DNA of 64,000 nt from Serripes groenlandicus (GCA_031761405.1 JASEVX010000001.1:20983584-21047583), one strand, 5' to 3'; shown: positions 34,440 through 45,149, numbered from the stretch's first letter. Notes: generated by a model not told the origin, from the sequence alone. Numbers and translations: made by a program.

Positions 34440-34839
34440 TCATACATACCACTCCTTAACATCCTTCTTTTTACCGTTGGCCTTCCCATTCCCAACATTA
34501 TTAATAGCCGACCCATTGGTCTGCTGCTTTTTAGCTTCTAAATAGGCAAAGTTCTGACTTTCGTCCACTCTATAAGAGCCTTCCTCCCGGCTCCTGAATT
34601 TATAAAATGCTATAAATAGAATAACTAAAGCAAGAACGACACCAGCCACTATAGCGATGATGAGAAATATATTTAACTGATTTGCATCTTTTTTGTCTTT
34701 AGCTTCCATAGGAATCTCTGTGGTCTGATGACCGTCAGGTGTGTGTTCCGACGCATCAGGTTTAAAACTTGACGGGTCCACTTGAGTTATCTTTGCATCT
34801 TTACATTCATCGGACTTGCACATGGTACTATTTGGAGTA
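34440..34839 (-). CDS. NRXN: Neurexin terminal exon: transmembrane helix and PDZ-binding tail
   Basis: Final coding exon, acceptor tttttttcag, 400 bp to the TGA. It begins GTPNSTMCKSDECKD (N-S-T glycosylation site, two cysteines). It has about 30 more extracellular residues, then one membrane helix at residues 57-80 (LNIFLIIAIVAGVVLALVIL and on), followed by YKFRSREEGSYRVDESQNF. That is the conserved juxtamembrane protein-4.1-binding-type segment of neurexins (vertebrates YKYRNRDEGSYHVDE). The tail of about 53 residues ends KKKDVKEWYV. The last four residues match the EYYV class II PDZ ligand that binds CASK and Mint, with Trp replacing Tyr at -2. These features identify the gene as neurexin rather than a CASPR-type protein. 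Confidence 0.97.
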
Positions 34840-34910
34840 CTGAAAAAAAAAATATATTGAAGTCCGACGAAATAAACCTTTTCTTCTATACAGACACCTT
34901 TTGATGACTT

Positions 34911-34998
34911 TTGACCCCTTTCCAACAAACAGATGCTTTCTGACGCCTCTGCAGTAGACGACGATGTTTGAAAACATTATGACAAAAGGAGATTTTTT
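34911..34998 (-). mobile_element. TTAA MITE, partial copy 15
   Basis: CAGATGCTTTCTGACGCCTC end only, followed by a T-rich run. Lies 72 bases upstream of the neurexin terminal exon. Confidence 0.65.
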
Positions 34999-35279
34999 TT
35001 TTTTTTAACATTTTTGCCAGGATAAGAATTGGAGCAGATCTGATATGACTGCACTCTTCAAATGTACTTTTTCTCATGCACTTGGAACTCACTGTGGCCA
35101 TGTACATGTTTAAGTCCCCAGTTCAATATCCAGTCACGGTGGTCATGGTGGATCGAGTGTCCTTTGGCAATGAATAAGTGAACTGTATAATATATATTTG
35201 AAATAATGTTGAAAATGGCGTAAAACTCCCCCAATAAAACTATAAGAAATAGCTTATACACTTGTTAAAATATAAATAC

Positions 35280-35461
35280 CCTGGTTTGATGGGAGGACTT
35301 GGTGTTGAATGTCGGGTTATTATAATAGTTGGTGAAATAATGTCATCTTCGGACCCAGGCATTGGATTAGTAATGCATTCATCTTCATCGTCACTAAAAC
35401 ATGGTCCCAATCCCGAATGAATAATTGAATCATCTGCTTTTAGCTTCGGCGTTGTACCCTG
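35280..35461 (-). CDS. NRXN: Neurexin exon: acidic DDED juxtamembrane segment
   Basis: A 182-bp exon, phase 0 to phase 2, donor gtattt. It encodes QGTTPKLKADDSIIHSGLGP, then CFSDDEDECITNPMPGSEDD and IISPTIIITRHSTPSPPIKP. The Cys...DDED...Cys arrangement corresponds to the C-PSDDEDIDPC cysteine loop of vertebrate neurexin stalks. The acceptor is a tandem AAGCAG, so the exon may begin at 35461 or, with CAG used as the intron end, at 35458. That would add or remove one glutamine without a frame change. Confidence 0.93.
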
Positions 35462-35578
35462 CTTGTAAAAAAAAAGTGATATAAGGTATTTATTTATAGA
35501 AAATGGCTATTTGTATCGAAACTTGAAATAAACCATTTTTCTTACTAACTTGAAAATAATGTTAAAAATCAAAAATGG

Positions 35579-35808
35579 TTAACCCTTTCCCACATACGAC
35601 AATTCTGCAGCAGACGACTTTGAACGTATTTTGTCAAAACATAGAAAATCTCTATAATTGAATGGATAACCTATGACTAAAAGTGGAAAACATTGTGGCA
35701 AAAGGAGAAATTGCACGTTTTGTGCAATTTCTTCTTTTGTCACTATGTTTTCAAATAGCCGTCTGCTGCAGAGGCGTCAGAAAGCGTCTATATGAGGGAA
35801 AGGGTTAA
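35579..35808 (+). mobile_element. TTAA MITE, copy 16 (full length)
   Basis: 230 bp with intact TTAA flanks and the hairpin variant GAAATTGCACGTTTTGTGCA. Confidence 0.92.
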
Positions 35809-35829
35809 GAACCTGGTTATTTTTATCCT

Positions 35830-36044
35830 AAATTCCCTCAACCAGACCCATTTTGTCCCCTCTCAGGCTCAGTAGCAGACAACAATTGAAAAAGAATTGA
35901 CGAAAGGAGAAATATTTCATTAGAAGAATTTCTCCTTTTGTCACAATGTTTTCAACTCTATTCAATTATTATAATTTCATTTTCATAATTTTTTGCCAAA
36001 ATATTTTTTAAGTGGCAGATTTGTTGTATGTGGGAAAGGATTAA
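35830..36044 (-). mobile_element. TTAA MITE, degraded copy 17
   Basis: Hairpin and the right end TGTATGTGGGAAAGGATTAA remain. Confidence 0.6.
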
Positions 36045-36319
36045 CACTGTTTAATACATATACTTCAAGTTATTTTGAAATCTCAAACATTTTTAGAACA
36101 TAATACAAATGTTGATCTATAAAAGTAGCTTAAAAGGACATATTTTAGCATGTCTTACTCCTCTATGTCCTTTGCAAGAAAAATAAAAACCAACAGAGAA
36201 AATAAACTCGAAAATAAACTTGAAAAAGGTATACAAATTATTTCTACACATGGAAACATTTTAAAAGTTATCATTTTGTTTTAAAATCATACATAAAAAG
36301 ACATAATGTATTTATAACA

Positions 36320-37140
36320 TATTCGTCCTAGGTTAAACATTGAATATCTTGTTAATGATTTATTCCTAAGATTAAACATTGCATATACATTGTGAATTAA
36401 ATTATTCACCAAAGGTTAAACATTGCATATACATTGTTAATAAGTTATACACCAAAGGTTAAACATTGTATATATACATTGTTAATAAGTAATTCAACAT
36501 AGGTCAACATAGATTAAACATTGTATATACATTGTTTATAAGTAATTCACCTTAGGTTAAACATTGTATATACAAATGTACATTGTTAATTAGTTATTCA
36601 TCATAAGTTTAACATTGTTTATACATTGTTAATTAGTTATACACCAAAGGTTAAACATTGTATATACATTGTTAATTAGTTATTCATCATAAGTTAAACA
36701 TTGCATATACATTGTTAATTAGTTATACACCAAAGGTTAAACATTGTATATACATTGTTAATAAGTAATTCATCATAAGTTTAACATTGTATATACATTG
36801 TTAATAAGTTATTCAACATAAGTTAAAAATTGTATATACATTGTTAATAAGTTAGTCATCATAAGTTAAACATTGTATATACCTTGTTAATTAGTTATTC
36901 ATCATTAGTTTAACATTGTATATACATTGTTAATAAGTTATTCAACATAAGTTAAAAATTGTATATACATTGTTAATAAGTTGGTCATCATAAGTTAAAC
37001 ATTGTATATACCTTGTTAATTAGTTATTCATTATAAGTTTAACATTGTATATACATTGTTAATAAGTTGTTCAACATAAGTTGAAAATTGAATATACATT
37101 GTTAATAAGTAAGTCATCATAAGTTAAACATGTATAATTA
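36320..37140. repeat. ~43-bp minisatellite
   Basis: About 19 units of TTAAACATTGTATATACATT followed by GTTAATAAGTTATTCATCATAAG-like sequence. AT content is very high. It lies in the intron before the DDED exon. Confidence 0.9.
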
Positions 37141-37220
37141 CCTTGTAGTTAAAGAACAAGTTTTGGCTTTGCAATATGATTAGTAAATTATTCAACTCCA
37201 GAAATAAAACCCCAACAGGA

Positions 37221-37448
37221 TTAGTCCTTTCCCACGTACAGAATGTTTCTGACACTTCTGCTGCAGACAATTTTCAAAACATTGTGACAAACGAAGAGAT
37301 TTCTCAAAATGAACAATTTCTCCATTTGCCACAATATTCTCAACTCTATTTAATAATTATAATTCCTTTTACAATGATGTTAAACATTTTTGCCTAGATG
37401 TCTTCAAAGTGGTCTGCTGCAGTTTTGTTGCATGTGGAAAAGGGCTAA
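37221..37448 (-). mobile_element. TTAA MITE, degraded copy 18
   Basis: Ends mutated to TTAG and CTAA; hairpin GAGATTTCTCAAAATGAACA imperfect. Confidence 0.65.
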
Positions 37449-37782
37449 ACACTGTATGAGAAAAAATAAGCGGTGCTCTAGGAAAACCAACCTCAACGTT
37501 ATGTGTGCAAAGAGACCTGCATTGCATGTACATTCATGCTCTATTGAGCATTTTCTCCTTTTGCCACAATGATTTCAATAATTAAACTTTAATAACACCA
37601 TGTGGGAAAGGATTCATAGAAAAAATTGCAGAAAAACAAAAAATGTTTTCCTGTTTTCTATACTTTGTATGAAGTGCAATTTCTCCTTTATCCCAATACG
37701 TTCTCTACTTAGAATAAAAAATAAACATCTAATTATAAAAGTTTACAACTCGTAAAGCACAATGGTTAAAAAGCTTACCATT
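37449..37782. other. No gene seen; MITE relics
   Basis: GAGCATTTTCTCCTTTTGCC at about 37548 and TGGGAAAGGATT at about 37602 are fragments of another TTAA MITE. Confidence 0.4.
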
Positions 37783-38027
37783 TTAACCCTTTCCCTCATG
37801 TAGACGCTTTCTGACGCCTCTGCAGCAGACAGCTTTTTGAAAACATATTTTGTCAAAAAATAGAAAATCACTATAATTGAATGGATAACCTATGACTAAA
37901 AGTGGAAAACATTGTGGCAAATGGAGAAATTGCTCGTTTTGAGCAATTTCTTCTTTTGTCACTATGTTTTCAAAAAGCTGTCTGCTGCAGAGGCGTCAGA
38001 AATGATCTGTATGTAGGAAAAGGTTAA
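37783..38027. mobile_element. TTAA MITE, chimeric copy 19
   Basis: Both termini are of the GACGC/GCGTC type: the left end reads TGTAGACGCTTTCTGACGCC but continues into the internal sequence normally attached to the ACGACAATTC end. This points to recombination or end conversion between copies. Confidence 0.8.
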
Positions 38028-38275
38028 CAAGAGCGCCGCAAGCAAAAGCCAACGCTCGTCTGCTTTTTTCTAAGTTGTAAAAGGGGCATTATACTAAATA
38101 ATTGTTTAATCCAGAGTTATGTGACTTGGTAAAAACATGTTGTTTCTAGGAATGGTTTTTGATTGAGGTAAGGTTAAAGTTTAATGGCGAAGCAGACGCA
38201 GATGACGACACCTGAAGGGTATCACAATACCACAACTTTTTTCTTCAAAAAACAGACGAGGTAAAAATATGTCAG
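38028..38275 (+). repeat. ACAAGAGCGCCGCAAGC dispersed repeat
   Basis: Shares ACAAGAGYGCCGCAAGC, AGTTATGTGACTTGGTA, GAGGTAAGGTTAAA and GGGTATCACAATACC with 62242-62485. It starts directly at the MITE's TTAA. Often seen in bivalve DNA, but I cannot assign a class. Confidence 0.65.
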
Positions 38276-38518
38276 CTTAGTTCTAATCATGTGACCTTTA
38301 CCTTATAGGACATTTTTGGGAGCTTCCAAATTGAAGCCATCTGAAGATAAAAGAATAGAAACCTCAGACAGAATGAAAATGATCTTTTCAGATCAAGTTG
38401 GAAACATTGTTTGAAATAAATGGAGAAATTGCTTTGTTAATTCAATATATAGTTTCCGATCAAAGATATCAAATTTTATTGTTGACTGAACTTGTACATA
38501 TATCTGTATTGGGAGATG

Positions 38519-38851
38519 TTGAACCCTTTCCCTCATGTTTACACTTTCTGAAACCTCTGCAGCAGACGACTTTTGTTTTGAGCAATTTCTCCTTTTGCCA
38601 AATTGTTTAAAAACATTTCAATTTTTTTCAGTAATTTTACCTTCATCTATAGAGGTTTTTGCAACTTTGAAAACATTTCGTCGAAAATCTCTAAATGAAC
38701 GAACAATTATTGAATTAAGATGAAAACATTGTGATAATTTAATGGAGAAATCAGTCATGATGAGAAATTTCTCCATTTGTCACAATGTTTTAAAAAGTTG
38801 TGTGCTGCAGCTCTAGGCGTCAATAAGTGTCTGTATGTGATAAAGGTTTAA
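38519..38851 (-). mobile_element. TTAA MITE, composite copy 20
   Basis: 333 bases with a full left end, an interrupted middle and a second hairpin (GAGAAATTTCTCC) before the right end; probably two overlapping insertions. Confidence 0.6.
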
Positions 38852-38894
38852 TAAAAGCTATAGTACAACACCAATTTTCACATACAAGTTAACA

Positions 38895-40070
38895 AACCTC
38901 AGTACAGATTATTGATTGTTGATATTTCAATCAGATTGAAAACTTTTGTGTCGGTAAACATGTTGGTGAACTCCAACAAACAACAACAACACACTTCCCA
39001 CAATGCAGGAGCTTGACCAACAAGCTCTGGATTGTCTGTTGATATTTTAATCAGATTTAAAACTTCTGTGTTAGTAAAGATGTAAGTAAGCAAGTACACA
39101 CTTCCCACAATGCAGCAGCTTGACCAACAAAGTCTGGAGTGTTGTCTGTTGATATTTCAATCAGATTTAAAACTTCTGTGTTAGTAAAGATGTAAGTAAG
39201 CAAGTACACACTTCCCACAATGCAGCAGCTTGACCAAAAAAACTCCAACAAACAACAACACACTTCCCACAATGCAGCAGCTTGGCCAAAAAAACTCCAA
39301 CAAACAACAACACACTTCCCACAATGCAGCAGCTTGGCCAAAAAAACTCCAACAAACAACAACACACTTCCCACAGTGCAGGAGCTTGACCAACAAGCTC
39401 TGGATTGTCTGTTGATATTTCAATCAGATTGAAAACTTTTGTGTTAGTTAACATGTTAGTTAACATGTTATTAAATCATGTACACATATTTTGCTCGCAA
39501 AATGGCAATATTGCCGAGTGCGAGGGTAAACAATAGCAACAAAGAACAACAACACATTTCCCACAATGCAGGAGCTTGACCAACAAGCTCTGGATTGTCT
39601 GTTTGTTTTCAAATCAGATTGAAACTTCGGTTTTAGTTTACGTGTTAGTTAAGCATGTACCCACTTCCCACAATGCAGCAGATTGACCAACAAGCTCTGG
39701 GTGGTTGTTTGTTTACATTTCCGTAAAAAATAGAATTCTGTGTTAGTTAATATGTTAGTAAAGTAAGTAAACACTTCCCACAATGCAACAGCATGACCGA
39801 TTTTTCAATCAGATTTAAAACTTTGGTGTTTGTTAAAATGTTAATAAAAAAAGTTCTCGCTTCCAACAATGTAGCAGCATGACCAATTAGCTCTTGTTTA
39901 TTGTTTGTAAACAATTCAATGAAATTTAAATCTTCTGTGTTAGTTTATATGTGAGTAACATTAGAACATGCTTTTCACAATCCATAGCCAGATCAATTTG
40001 CTCTAGATTGTTGCCTGTTTACATTTCACTATTATCTATTAGATCTGTGTTAGTAAATCTTCTCCCTTAA
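38895..40070. repeat. ~120-bp minisatellite with a 58-bp sub-array
   Basis: Units contain ACACTTCCCACAATGCAGCA, GCTTGACCAACAAGCTCTGG and TTGATATTTCAATCAGATT. Between about 39230 and 39375 a shorter unit (AAAAAACTCCAACAAACAAC plus the TTCCCACAATGCAGC block) is repeated three times. Later units decay. The open frames on both strands are repeat products. Confidence 0.85.
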
Positions 40071-40071
40071 G

Positions 40072-40908
40072 CCCCCATCACACTTATTTCGAAACAGCAG
40101 GAATCAGCCGGAATGGAAAAATTCGAACCACATTCGGGCTGGAAATCCAAATTGACCAACATTCCTAATCTTTGTTTGAATGCCTCTCGAATATTTAGAA
40201 TGAACTTCGATCCCTCTTCGAATGATTCTTGCACACTCCGAGTGTATATGCTTTCGAATGCAGTTCAAATGCAGTTGGAACACAGAAAGAATACTTAAAA
40301 CGCTGCAGGAAGAATAATACAAACGCCATAAAAATGCATTTCGACTGCTGTAGGAATACTTCCCGAAGTCTGATTTGAATATACTTCGAATACTGTACGA
40401 ATACACTTCAAATGTTTCCGGAATACACGCCGAATACTTTAAGATCAACTACGAACTCATATAAAATGCACCTCAAATACTTCGAATATATTCCAAACGT
40501 GCTTAGAATGTTACACGAATGTCCCTAGTACACAACAATGGCTGAATCGGGATGCATTCTGGATGCATTCCGGCACATTCGAGACACATTTGAAACATTC
40601 TGGGTGGATTCGAAGTGGTTTGCGATTTCGATTTTCCCTCGAATTGTATAGGAATGTTTCGAATGTTGTTGGAAGCCAGTAAGAATACTAAGAATGCAAC
40701 TAGAATGCTGTTGGGATACACTTCGCTTCGAATGCACATCAAAAGTTTTGAACATGTTCAAAGAAGACAAGAATGTGCAAGAATGTGCCCGAAGGTTAGG
40801 AATTGTATTAAGAATGCGATACAAACTTTACAAATGAACTTCAGAATGTACGAAAAAATTTAATTCCAACAGCATTCTGGCTAATTCCGCCTTAGTGTGA
40901 CTAGGGTA
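40072..40908. mobile_element. DNA element with CCCCATCACACT ends and many TTCGAAT motifs
   Basis: The left end CCCCATCACACTTATTTCGA and the inverse of the right end (CCCTAGTCACACTAAGGCGG) match imperfectly, and both lead to an (A)GCCGGAATGG-like or GCCAGAATGC block. The 830-bp interior is studded with GAATGC/GCATTC and TTCGAATA-like words on both strands. No gene. Confidence 0.6.
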
Positions 40909-40914
40909 TTACAC

Positions 40915-41008
40915 AAACCAAATTAGTCCCCTCTCCAACACATGACTTTTTGGAGAAGAAGAAATTGCTCTAATAGAGCATTTTTTCCTTTTTACACAAT
41001 GTTTTCAA
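40915..41008 (+). mobile_element. TTAA MITE relic, copy 21
   Basis: Hairpin GAAATTGCTCTAATAGAGCA and TTTTACACAATGTTTTCAA only. Confidence 0.5.
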
Positions 41009-41009
41009 T

Positions 41010-41155
41010 TACAGTCAAATATCTGCTCAAGACAACCTTTGATTACCAATTCCCTGTCTATGGCAACCACACTTTAAATTTCCCAATTACTGATTTTCTG
41101 CATAAACGACCCTTTTTTTAAAGATTGTTCGTCTTTAAACACAGGTTGGACTGTA
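41010..41155. mobile_element. CAGTCAAACCTG MITE, degraded copy
   Basis: TA, CAGTCAAATATCTGCTCAAG ... GTCTTTAAACACAGGTTGGA, CTG, TA. TA duplication and CAGTC termini suggest a Tc1/mariner/pogo-type MITE. Better copies lie at 43335, 50809 and 60092. Confidence 0.7.
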
Positions 41156-41252
41156 TGTTAAAACTATACTTCCAGCTCTCTATTAAAATTAGTATAACAA
41201 GTTAGTAATAAAACACATTCCCAACGATACATCAGCATGACCTTGAACTTAC

Positions 41253-41939
41253 GCTGGAATGTTGTCTGGAATTTTTCAGAATGGAATTAGGTCTTTTATT
41301 TGGTCTCCTATTGTGGCCTTTTCTGTGTTTTCCTCGGTCTTTTGGGTACTGAGAATACCTGTCATCCCTTGCAAACGGTTCCCTTTCCAATTTCCCAACA
41401 TGAACTCTATCTGTCAGACTTTTGCCTCCATTACCTGAGAAGGCATTCGCTAATGCCCTTACATTCCAACTTATTCCATTGTTAACACTATCCCCACCTG
41501 AGTGTTTCTTCCCGTTAGACATATCTTCATCATCTGTTCCATATCCACTACTAAACACACGAGATAAATCTGAATATGTCCAATCAGTGTCATCATTTCC
41601 TGTTGTGTACCTTTTATCCCCTGAGCTAAAAATAGAATCCAAGCTTCCAACTAGTCTGACGTCTTTGGTTGGTTCATCTGATATGCTTAAACCAATAGGA
41701 GCTGATGTTACATTTTCCTCTCTGGTAACAGGTCTTTGAACAGTGTTTCCATGGATGCTCACATCTTTTGGGTTTGGTTTTGATTTTTCTTGAATATCAT
41801 TTCCTTTAACAAGTTTGTCAACATCAAAGTCTGGGTCTATCAAGTTTTCATACATGAGAAAGAAGCTTGAACTTGGTCTTTTTGTAGTTTCCGATTTCTT
41901 CTTTGTGGAGTTTTCATTTACGGTAGATCTTCTTTTTCG
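41253..41939 (-). CDS. NRXN: Neurexin exon: long Ser/basic extracellular stalk
   Basis: A 687-bp exon (229 codons), phase 0 at both ends, donor a perfect gtaagt. The acceptor AG at 41940-41941 has a weak pyrimidine tract. It opens with RKRRSTV, which fits the furin-type R-x-K/R-R consensus. It contains two N-glycosylation sites (N-S-T, N-V-T) and several Ser-Gly pairs, including VFSSGYGTDDEDM (SGxG followed by acid, a glycosaminoglycan attachment type) and FSGNGGK. It finishes in a very basic run (KDRGKHRKGHNRR). No domain is recognised. Vertebrate neurexins have a Ser/Thr-rich stalk here that carries O-glycans and heparan sulfate, but it is much shorter. Composition and phase, not similarity, support this exon. 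Confidence 0.85.
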
Positions 41940-42008
41940 CTATTATGATAAGCAATACATCATTGTTTCATGATTGCCTTAGCATGATAAACATGGTTTC
42001 GGGCTTGG

Positions 42009-42182
42009 TTAACCTTTTCCCACTTGCAGACATATTTCGACGCATCTGCAGCGGGTGACTTTGCGGCGAACAAATTTGATATAATGAGTTTTTATCTCTA
42101 TACAATAGTTATACTTTCATTTCTGGATAATTTTTCATATTTCTGTCTAGATGTTTTCAAAATCTTCTGGTGTAGATTTAAC
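42009..42182 (-). mobile_element. TTAA MITE, partial copy 22
   Basis: TTAACCTTTTCCCACTTGCA then TCTGCAGCGGGTGACTTTG; the right part is decayed. Confidence 0.6.
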
Positions 42183-42218
42183 CCCAATGGTTTCAACTTT
42201 TTTTTAATACATAATGCT

Positions 42219-42448
42219 TTAACCCTTTCCCTCATACGGCATTTCTGCAGCAGACAACTTTGAACATATTTTGTCAAAAAATAGAAAATCTCAATAATTG
42301 AATGGATTACCTATGACAAACGGTGGAAAACATTGTGGCAAAAGGAGAAATTGCACGTTTTGTTCAATTTCTTCTTTTGTCACTATGTTTTCAAAAAGGC
42401 GTCTGCTGCAGAGGCATTAGAAAGCTTCTATATGAGGGAAACGGTTAA
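42219..42448 (+). mobile_element. TTAA MITE, copy 23 (full length)
   Basis: 230 bp, TTAA both sides. Confidence 0.92.
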
Positions 42449-42853
42449 GATAAAGATATTTCCCATATGTTTTGTAGATCTGGATGTTTTCAAAGTTGTC
42501 TTCTGCAGATTGTATGAAAGGCTTAAATTAATAATTGACAGTTATTCTTAACTTGATCCGATATACATCACAATATCAACACCCAGCTCTATCATTTACA
42601 GATGTCCAATCTTGCTATGTCCAAATTAGAAATACAACAGGCATGATTAATCATGACAATACAATTTGAAACATTAAATAAATACACACCAAAATATACT
42701 TTTGCTTTGACACAACCTAACATGGTGAAAGTCATTGCTATACAACAACTTTGGTTCATTTACCAAAATCAAGCTCACAGTGGCTTACAGTAGTGAAAGT
42801 GTTTACACTAAATATCCTCATTTCCATACATAGTTTCAATACTTAATCACAAC
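42449..42853. other. No exon seen in this intronic stretch
   Basis: AT-rich neurexin intron sequence with no recognisable feature. Confidence 0.4.
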
Positions 42854-43081
42854 TTAATTTCCCACATATTTTTAATCTGCATCAGACAGCTTTGAAAGCA
42901 TTTCTGCAAAAATGTTAAAAAATCCCATTAAATGACAGTTAAATTATTAAATAGATGTGAAAACAATGTGGCTAAAAGGATAAATTGCTCATCATGAGCA
43001 ATTTCTCCTCTTGCCAAAGACTTTTCAAAACTCGCCTGCAACAGAGGCGTCAGAAAGCGTCTGTATATGGGAAAAAGTTAA
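42854..43081 (+). mobile_element. TTAA MITE, copy 24
   Basis: TTAA both sides; hairpin AAATTGCTCATCATGAGCAA. Confidence 0.82.
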
Positions 43082-43137
43082 AAAATTTAACACAATTATA
43101 ATTAATAAATTTTATTGTTTACCTGTTGCATCACACA

Positions 43138-43297
43138 TTTTAATGCATTGGTAGCAGAAGATATTTGAAAACATTTTGACAAATTATGAGCAATTTCTCC
43201 TTTTGTCACAATGTTTTCAACTCTTCAAATATTTTACTATCATTTAAAGAGAGATTTCACATTTCTGCAGATTTGTTGTATGTTGTAAATGGGTTAA
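43138..43297 (-). mobile_element. TTAA MITE, shortened copy 25
   Basis: Left end decayed; right end TTGTTGTATGTTGTAAATGG, GTTAA. Confidence 0.6.
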
Positions 43298-43332
43298 CTG
43301 AAACCACAAGTGTACTATATTTTACAACAATA

Positions 43333-43515
43333 TACAGTCCAACCTGTGCTAAAGACCACCTTGGAATAGCAATTCCCTGTCTATAGTGACTACACTTTTA
43401 GTTTCACAAATACTCATTTTCATTATAAATGAACCCTGCAATCAAACACCCCCTCTGAACAAAGACCGGATTATTCCCTTCCCATGGGTGGTCTTTAAAC
43501 ACAGGTTTGACTGTA
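43333..43515. mobile_element. CAGTC..GACTG MITE with TA duplication
   Basis: 179-bp element 43335-43513: CAGTCCAACCTGTGCTAAAG at one end, GTCTTTAAACACAGGTTTGA, CTG at the other, flanked by TA. Ends 23 bases from the neurexin microexon's donor side. Confidence 0.85.
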
Positions 43516-43538
43516 TAACAATTCATTTTTCAGCTTAC

Positions 43539-43581
43539 CTTCATTCCTTCGGTAGATTGCACGTCCGGATCTTTTTTACGT
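43539..43581 (-). CDS. NRXN: Neurexin exon: short stalk microexon
   Basis: A 43-bp exon with acceptor ttgacag and donor gtaagc. Only one of its three frames is open, and that frame matches the phase 2 end of the preceding exon. It adds RKKDPDVQSTEGMK to the extracellular stalk and ends in phase 0. The family does not conserve this part, so assignment rests on frame continuity and good splice sites rather than on homology. Cassette use is possible in principle, but skipping it alone would shift the frame. Confidence 0.75.
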
Positions 43582-43792
43582 CTGTCAAAAAATAAATAAG
43601 AGTAAATGACACCAAATAATAGATCATTCATGAAAAGTCATTTCAAAGTCCTCTAGGTAGTTAAAGCTGAGACGATTTTTAAAGATTGTATGCAAACATA
43701 ATGTTAAATTGAAATTTATAAACCCCTGGCATCAATGGGATTTTTCTGGCAATCAATTAGGTTCTAGCTGATTTGGTAGAGGATCATTCTCT

Positions 43793-44021
43793 TTAACCCT
43801 TCCCTCATACGATAATTCTGCAGCAGACAACTTTGAACATATGTTGTCAAAAAGTGGAAAATCTCTCTAATTGAATGGATAACCTATGACAAAAAGTGGA
43901 AAACATAGTGGCAAAAGGAGGAGTTGCACATTTTGTGTAATTTCTTCTTTTGTCACTATGTTTTCAAAAAGCCATCTGCTGCAGAGGCGTCAGAAAGCGT
44001 CTATATGAGGGAAAGGGTTAA
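43793..44021 (+). mobile_element. TTAA MITE, copy 26 (full length)
   Basis: 229 bp, TTAA both sides. Confidence 0.9.
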
Positions 44022-44585
44022 GATGTTATGACATAGCTTTGTATGATCGTAATAAAACAAACATGGTGGACGGCCACAGTGTTCACAGTGATGGTAGAAA
44101 AATGCGTCCATGGCCCTTCAAAACGAATTATGAAGGCAGTCATCAACTCGTCTACCGTCGGGAAGTTTTTGCAAGAATTATTGCATATATTGATATGATG
44201 TCTTGAATGTGCATATAGCACACATTTTTGACCACTTACGTCTGTAACAAGTTTGAATGCAAATGCATCAGTTTTGTTGAAGGAAATAGGTAAGGTCATT
44301 TAGAGAAACTGATGACCAACAATTAACAATGGTTGATTGGACAGATAATAATCTTTCTGATTGGGTCAGCAAAACATGAAAGTTCAGTAAATAATTGAAA
44401 AAAATGAGGGTAACAAAAGGAGCAATGCTTTTTTAGAAGAAACCCACATTAATTATTTCAAGAGTATCTTGCCTAGCTCCCACCTTCTTCCTGATGCAGA
44501 CAGCTTTTGGTGACTGCGATGACTTTTGTTGAATTTTTTTTTTGGTGCACAGGAGCCAGGCAAATGTTTTATCGGTACGCCACAA
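44022..44585. other. No accepted exon in this intronic stretch
   Basis: Contains a minus-strand open frame (44299-44018) of unknown origin and a donor-like GTAAGT at about 44237; no convincing exon. Confidence 0.4.
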
Positions 44586-44814
44586 CTAAACCCCTTCCCA
44601 TATTCAACAAATCTGCTGCAGACGTCTATTAGGCAATGTAGGCAGAAATAGGGAAGATCTCTATAGTTGAAAATGTTTTAATTGAACCGAGTTAAAAACA
44701 TTGTGGAAATGGAGAAATTGCTCTTTAAGAGTAATTTCACCTTTACCACAATATGTTTCTAAATGGTCTACTGCAGTTGTGTCAAAATGGGTCTGAAAAT
44801 GGGAAAAGGGTTAA
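44586..44814 (+). mobile_element. TTAA MITE, copy 27
   Basis: Left target mutated to CTAA; right end GGGAAAAGGGTTAA. Ends 48 bases from the 44862 exon edge. Confidence 0.75.
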
Positions 44815-44861
44815 TTAGTACTAGACAATGTTCATTGGTTAGATGACGTTGTTTTACATAC

Positions 44862-44988
44862 TCAATTAATGTTGTATAAGTGGGGTCCTTTTGGTCTTCT
44901 TCCACTAAAGTAACATCTCCAACTGCCTCCACTCGCGGGTCATCATCTTTCAACAGATCCAATATCCGCAGTCCATTAAACACTAATC
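44862..44988 (-). CDS. NRXN: Neurexin exon: end of LNS6 and start of stalk
   Basis: A 127-bp exon, phase 1 to phase 2, acceptor atttcag. It starts with GLVFNGLRILDLLKDDDPRV, the closing strand of LNS6 (compare LYYNGLKVLNMA in vertebrates). It continues VEAVGDVTLVEEDQKDPTYT into the extracellular stalk. I place the donor at GTATGT after codon bases GA. The alternative GT four bases downstream would force a stop in the next exon, so the frame decides the site. The position equals the vertebrate splice site 5 region. Confidence 0.92.
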
Positions 44989-45149
44989 CTGAAATAAAGA
45001 CGGAGAGAGGTAAAGCCTCTTTCAACAGTATTCCAGCATTTCCTGGGTCAATTGAAAGTACTGCTGGTCTGAACTTACGCTTACACCAGCATATCAGTTT
45101 TAATGCTATCATTGCCCATTTCTAAATACCGCGGAGGGAATCCACTACT

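Noticed and set aside
39057..39466. Cys/Leu-rich hydrophobic repeat proteins on the minus strand
   Set aside because: Translations of the ACTTCCCACAATGCAGCAG minisatellite; equally long frames exist on the plus strand.
44018..44299. Possible alternative neurexin stalk exon with a GTAAGT donor near 44237 and an ACAG acceptor
   Set aside because: In the frame needed it meets a stop soon, the acceptor and donor overlap, and nothing resembles neurexin. Only transcript data could revive it.
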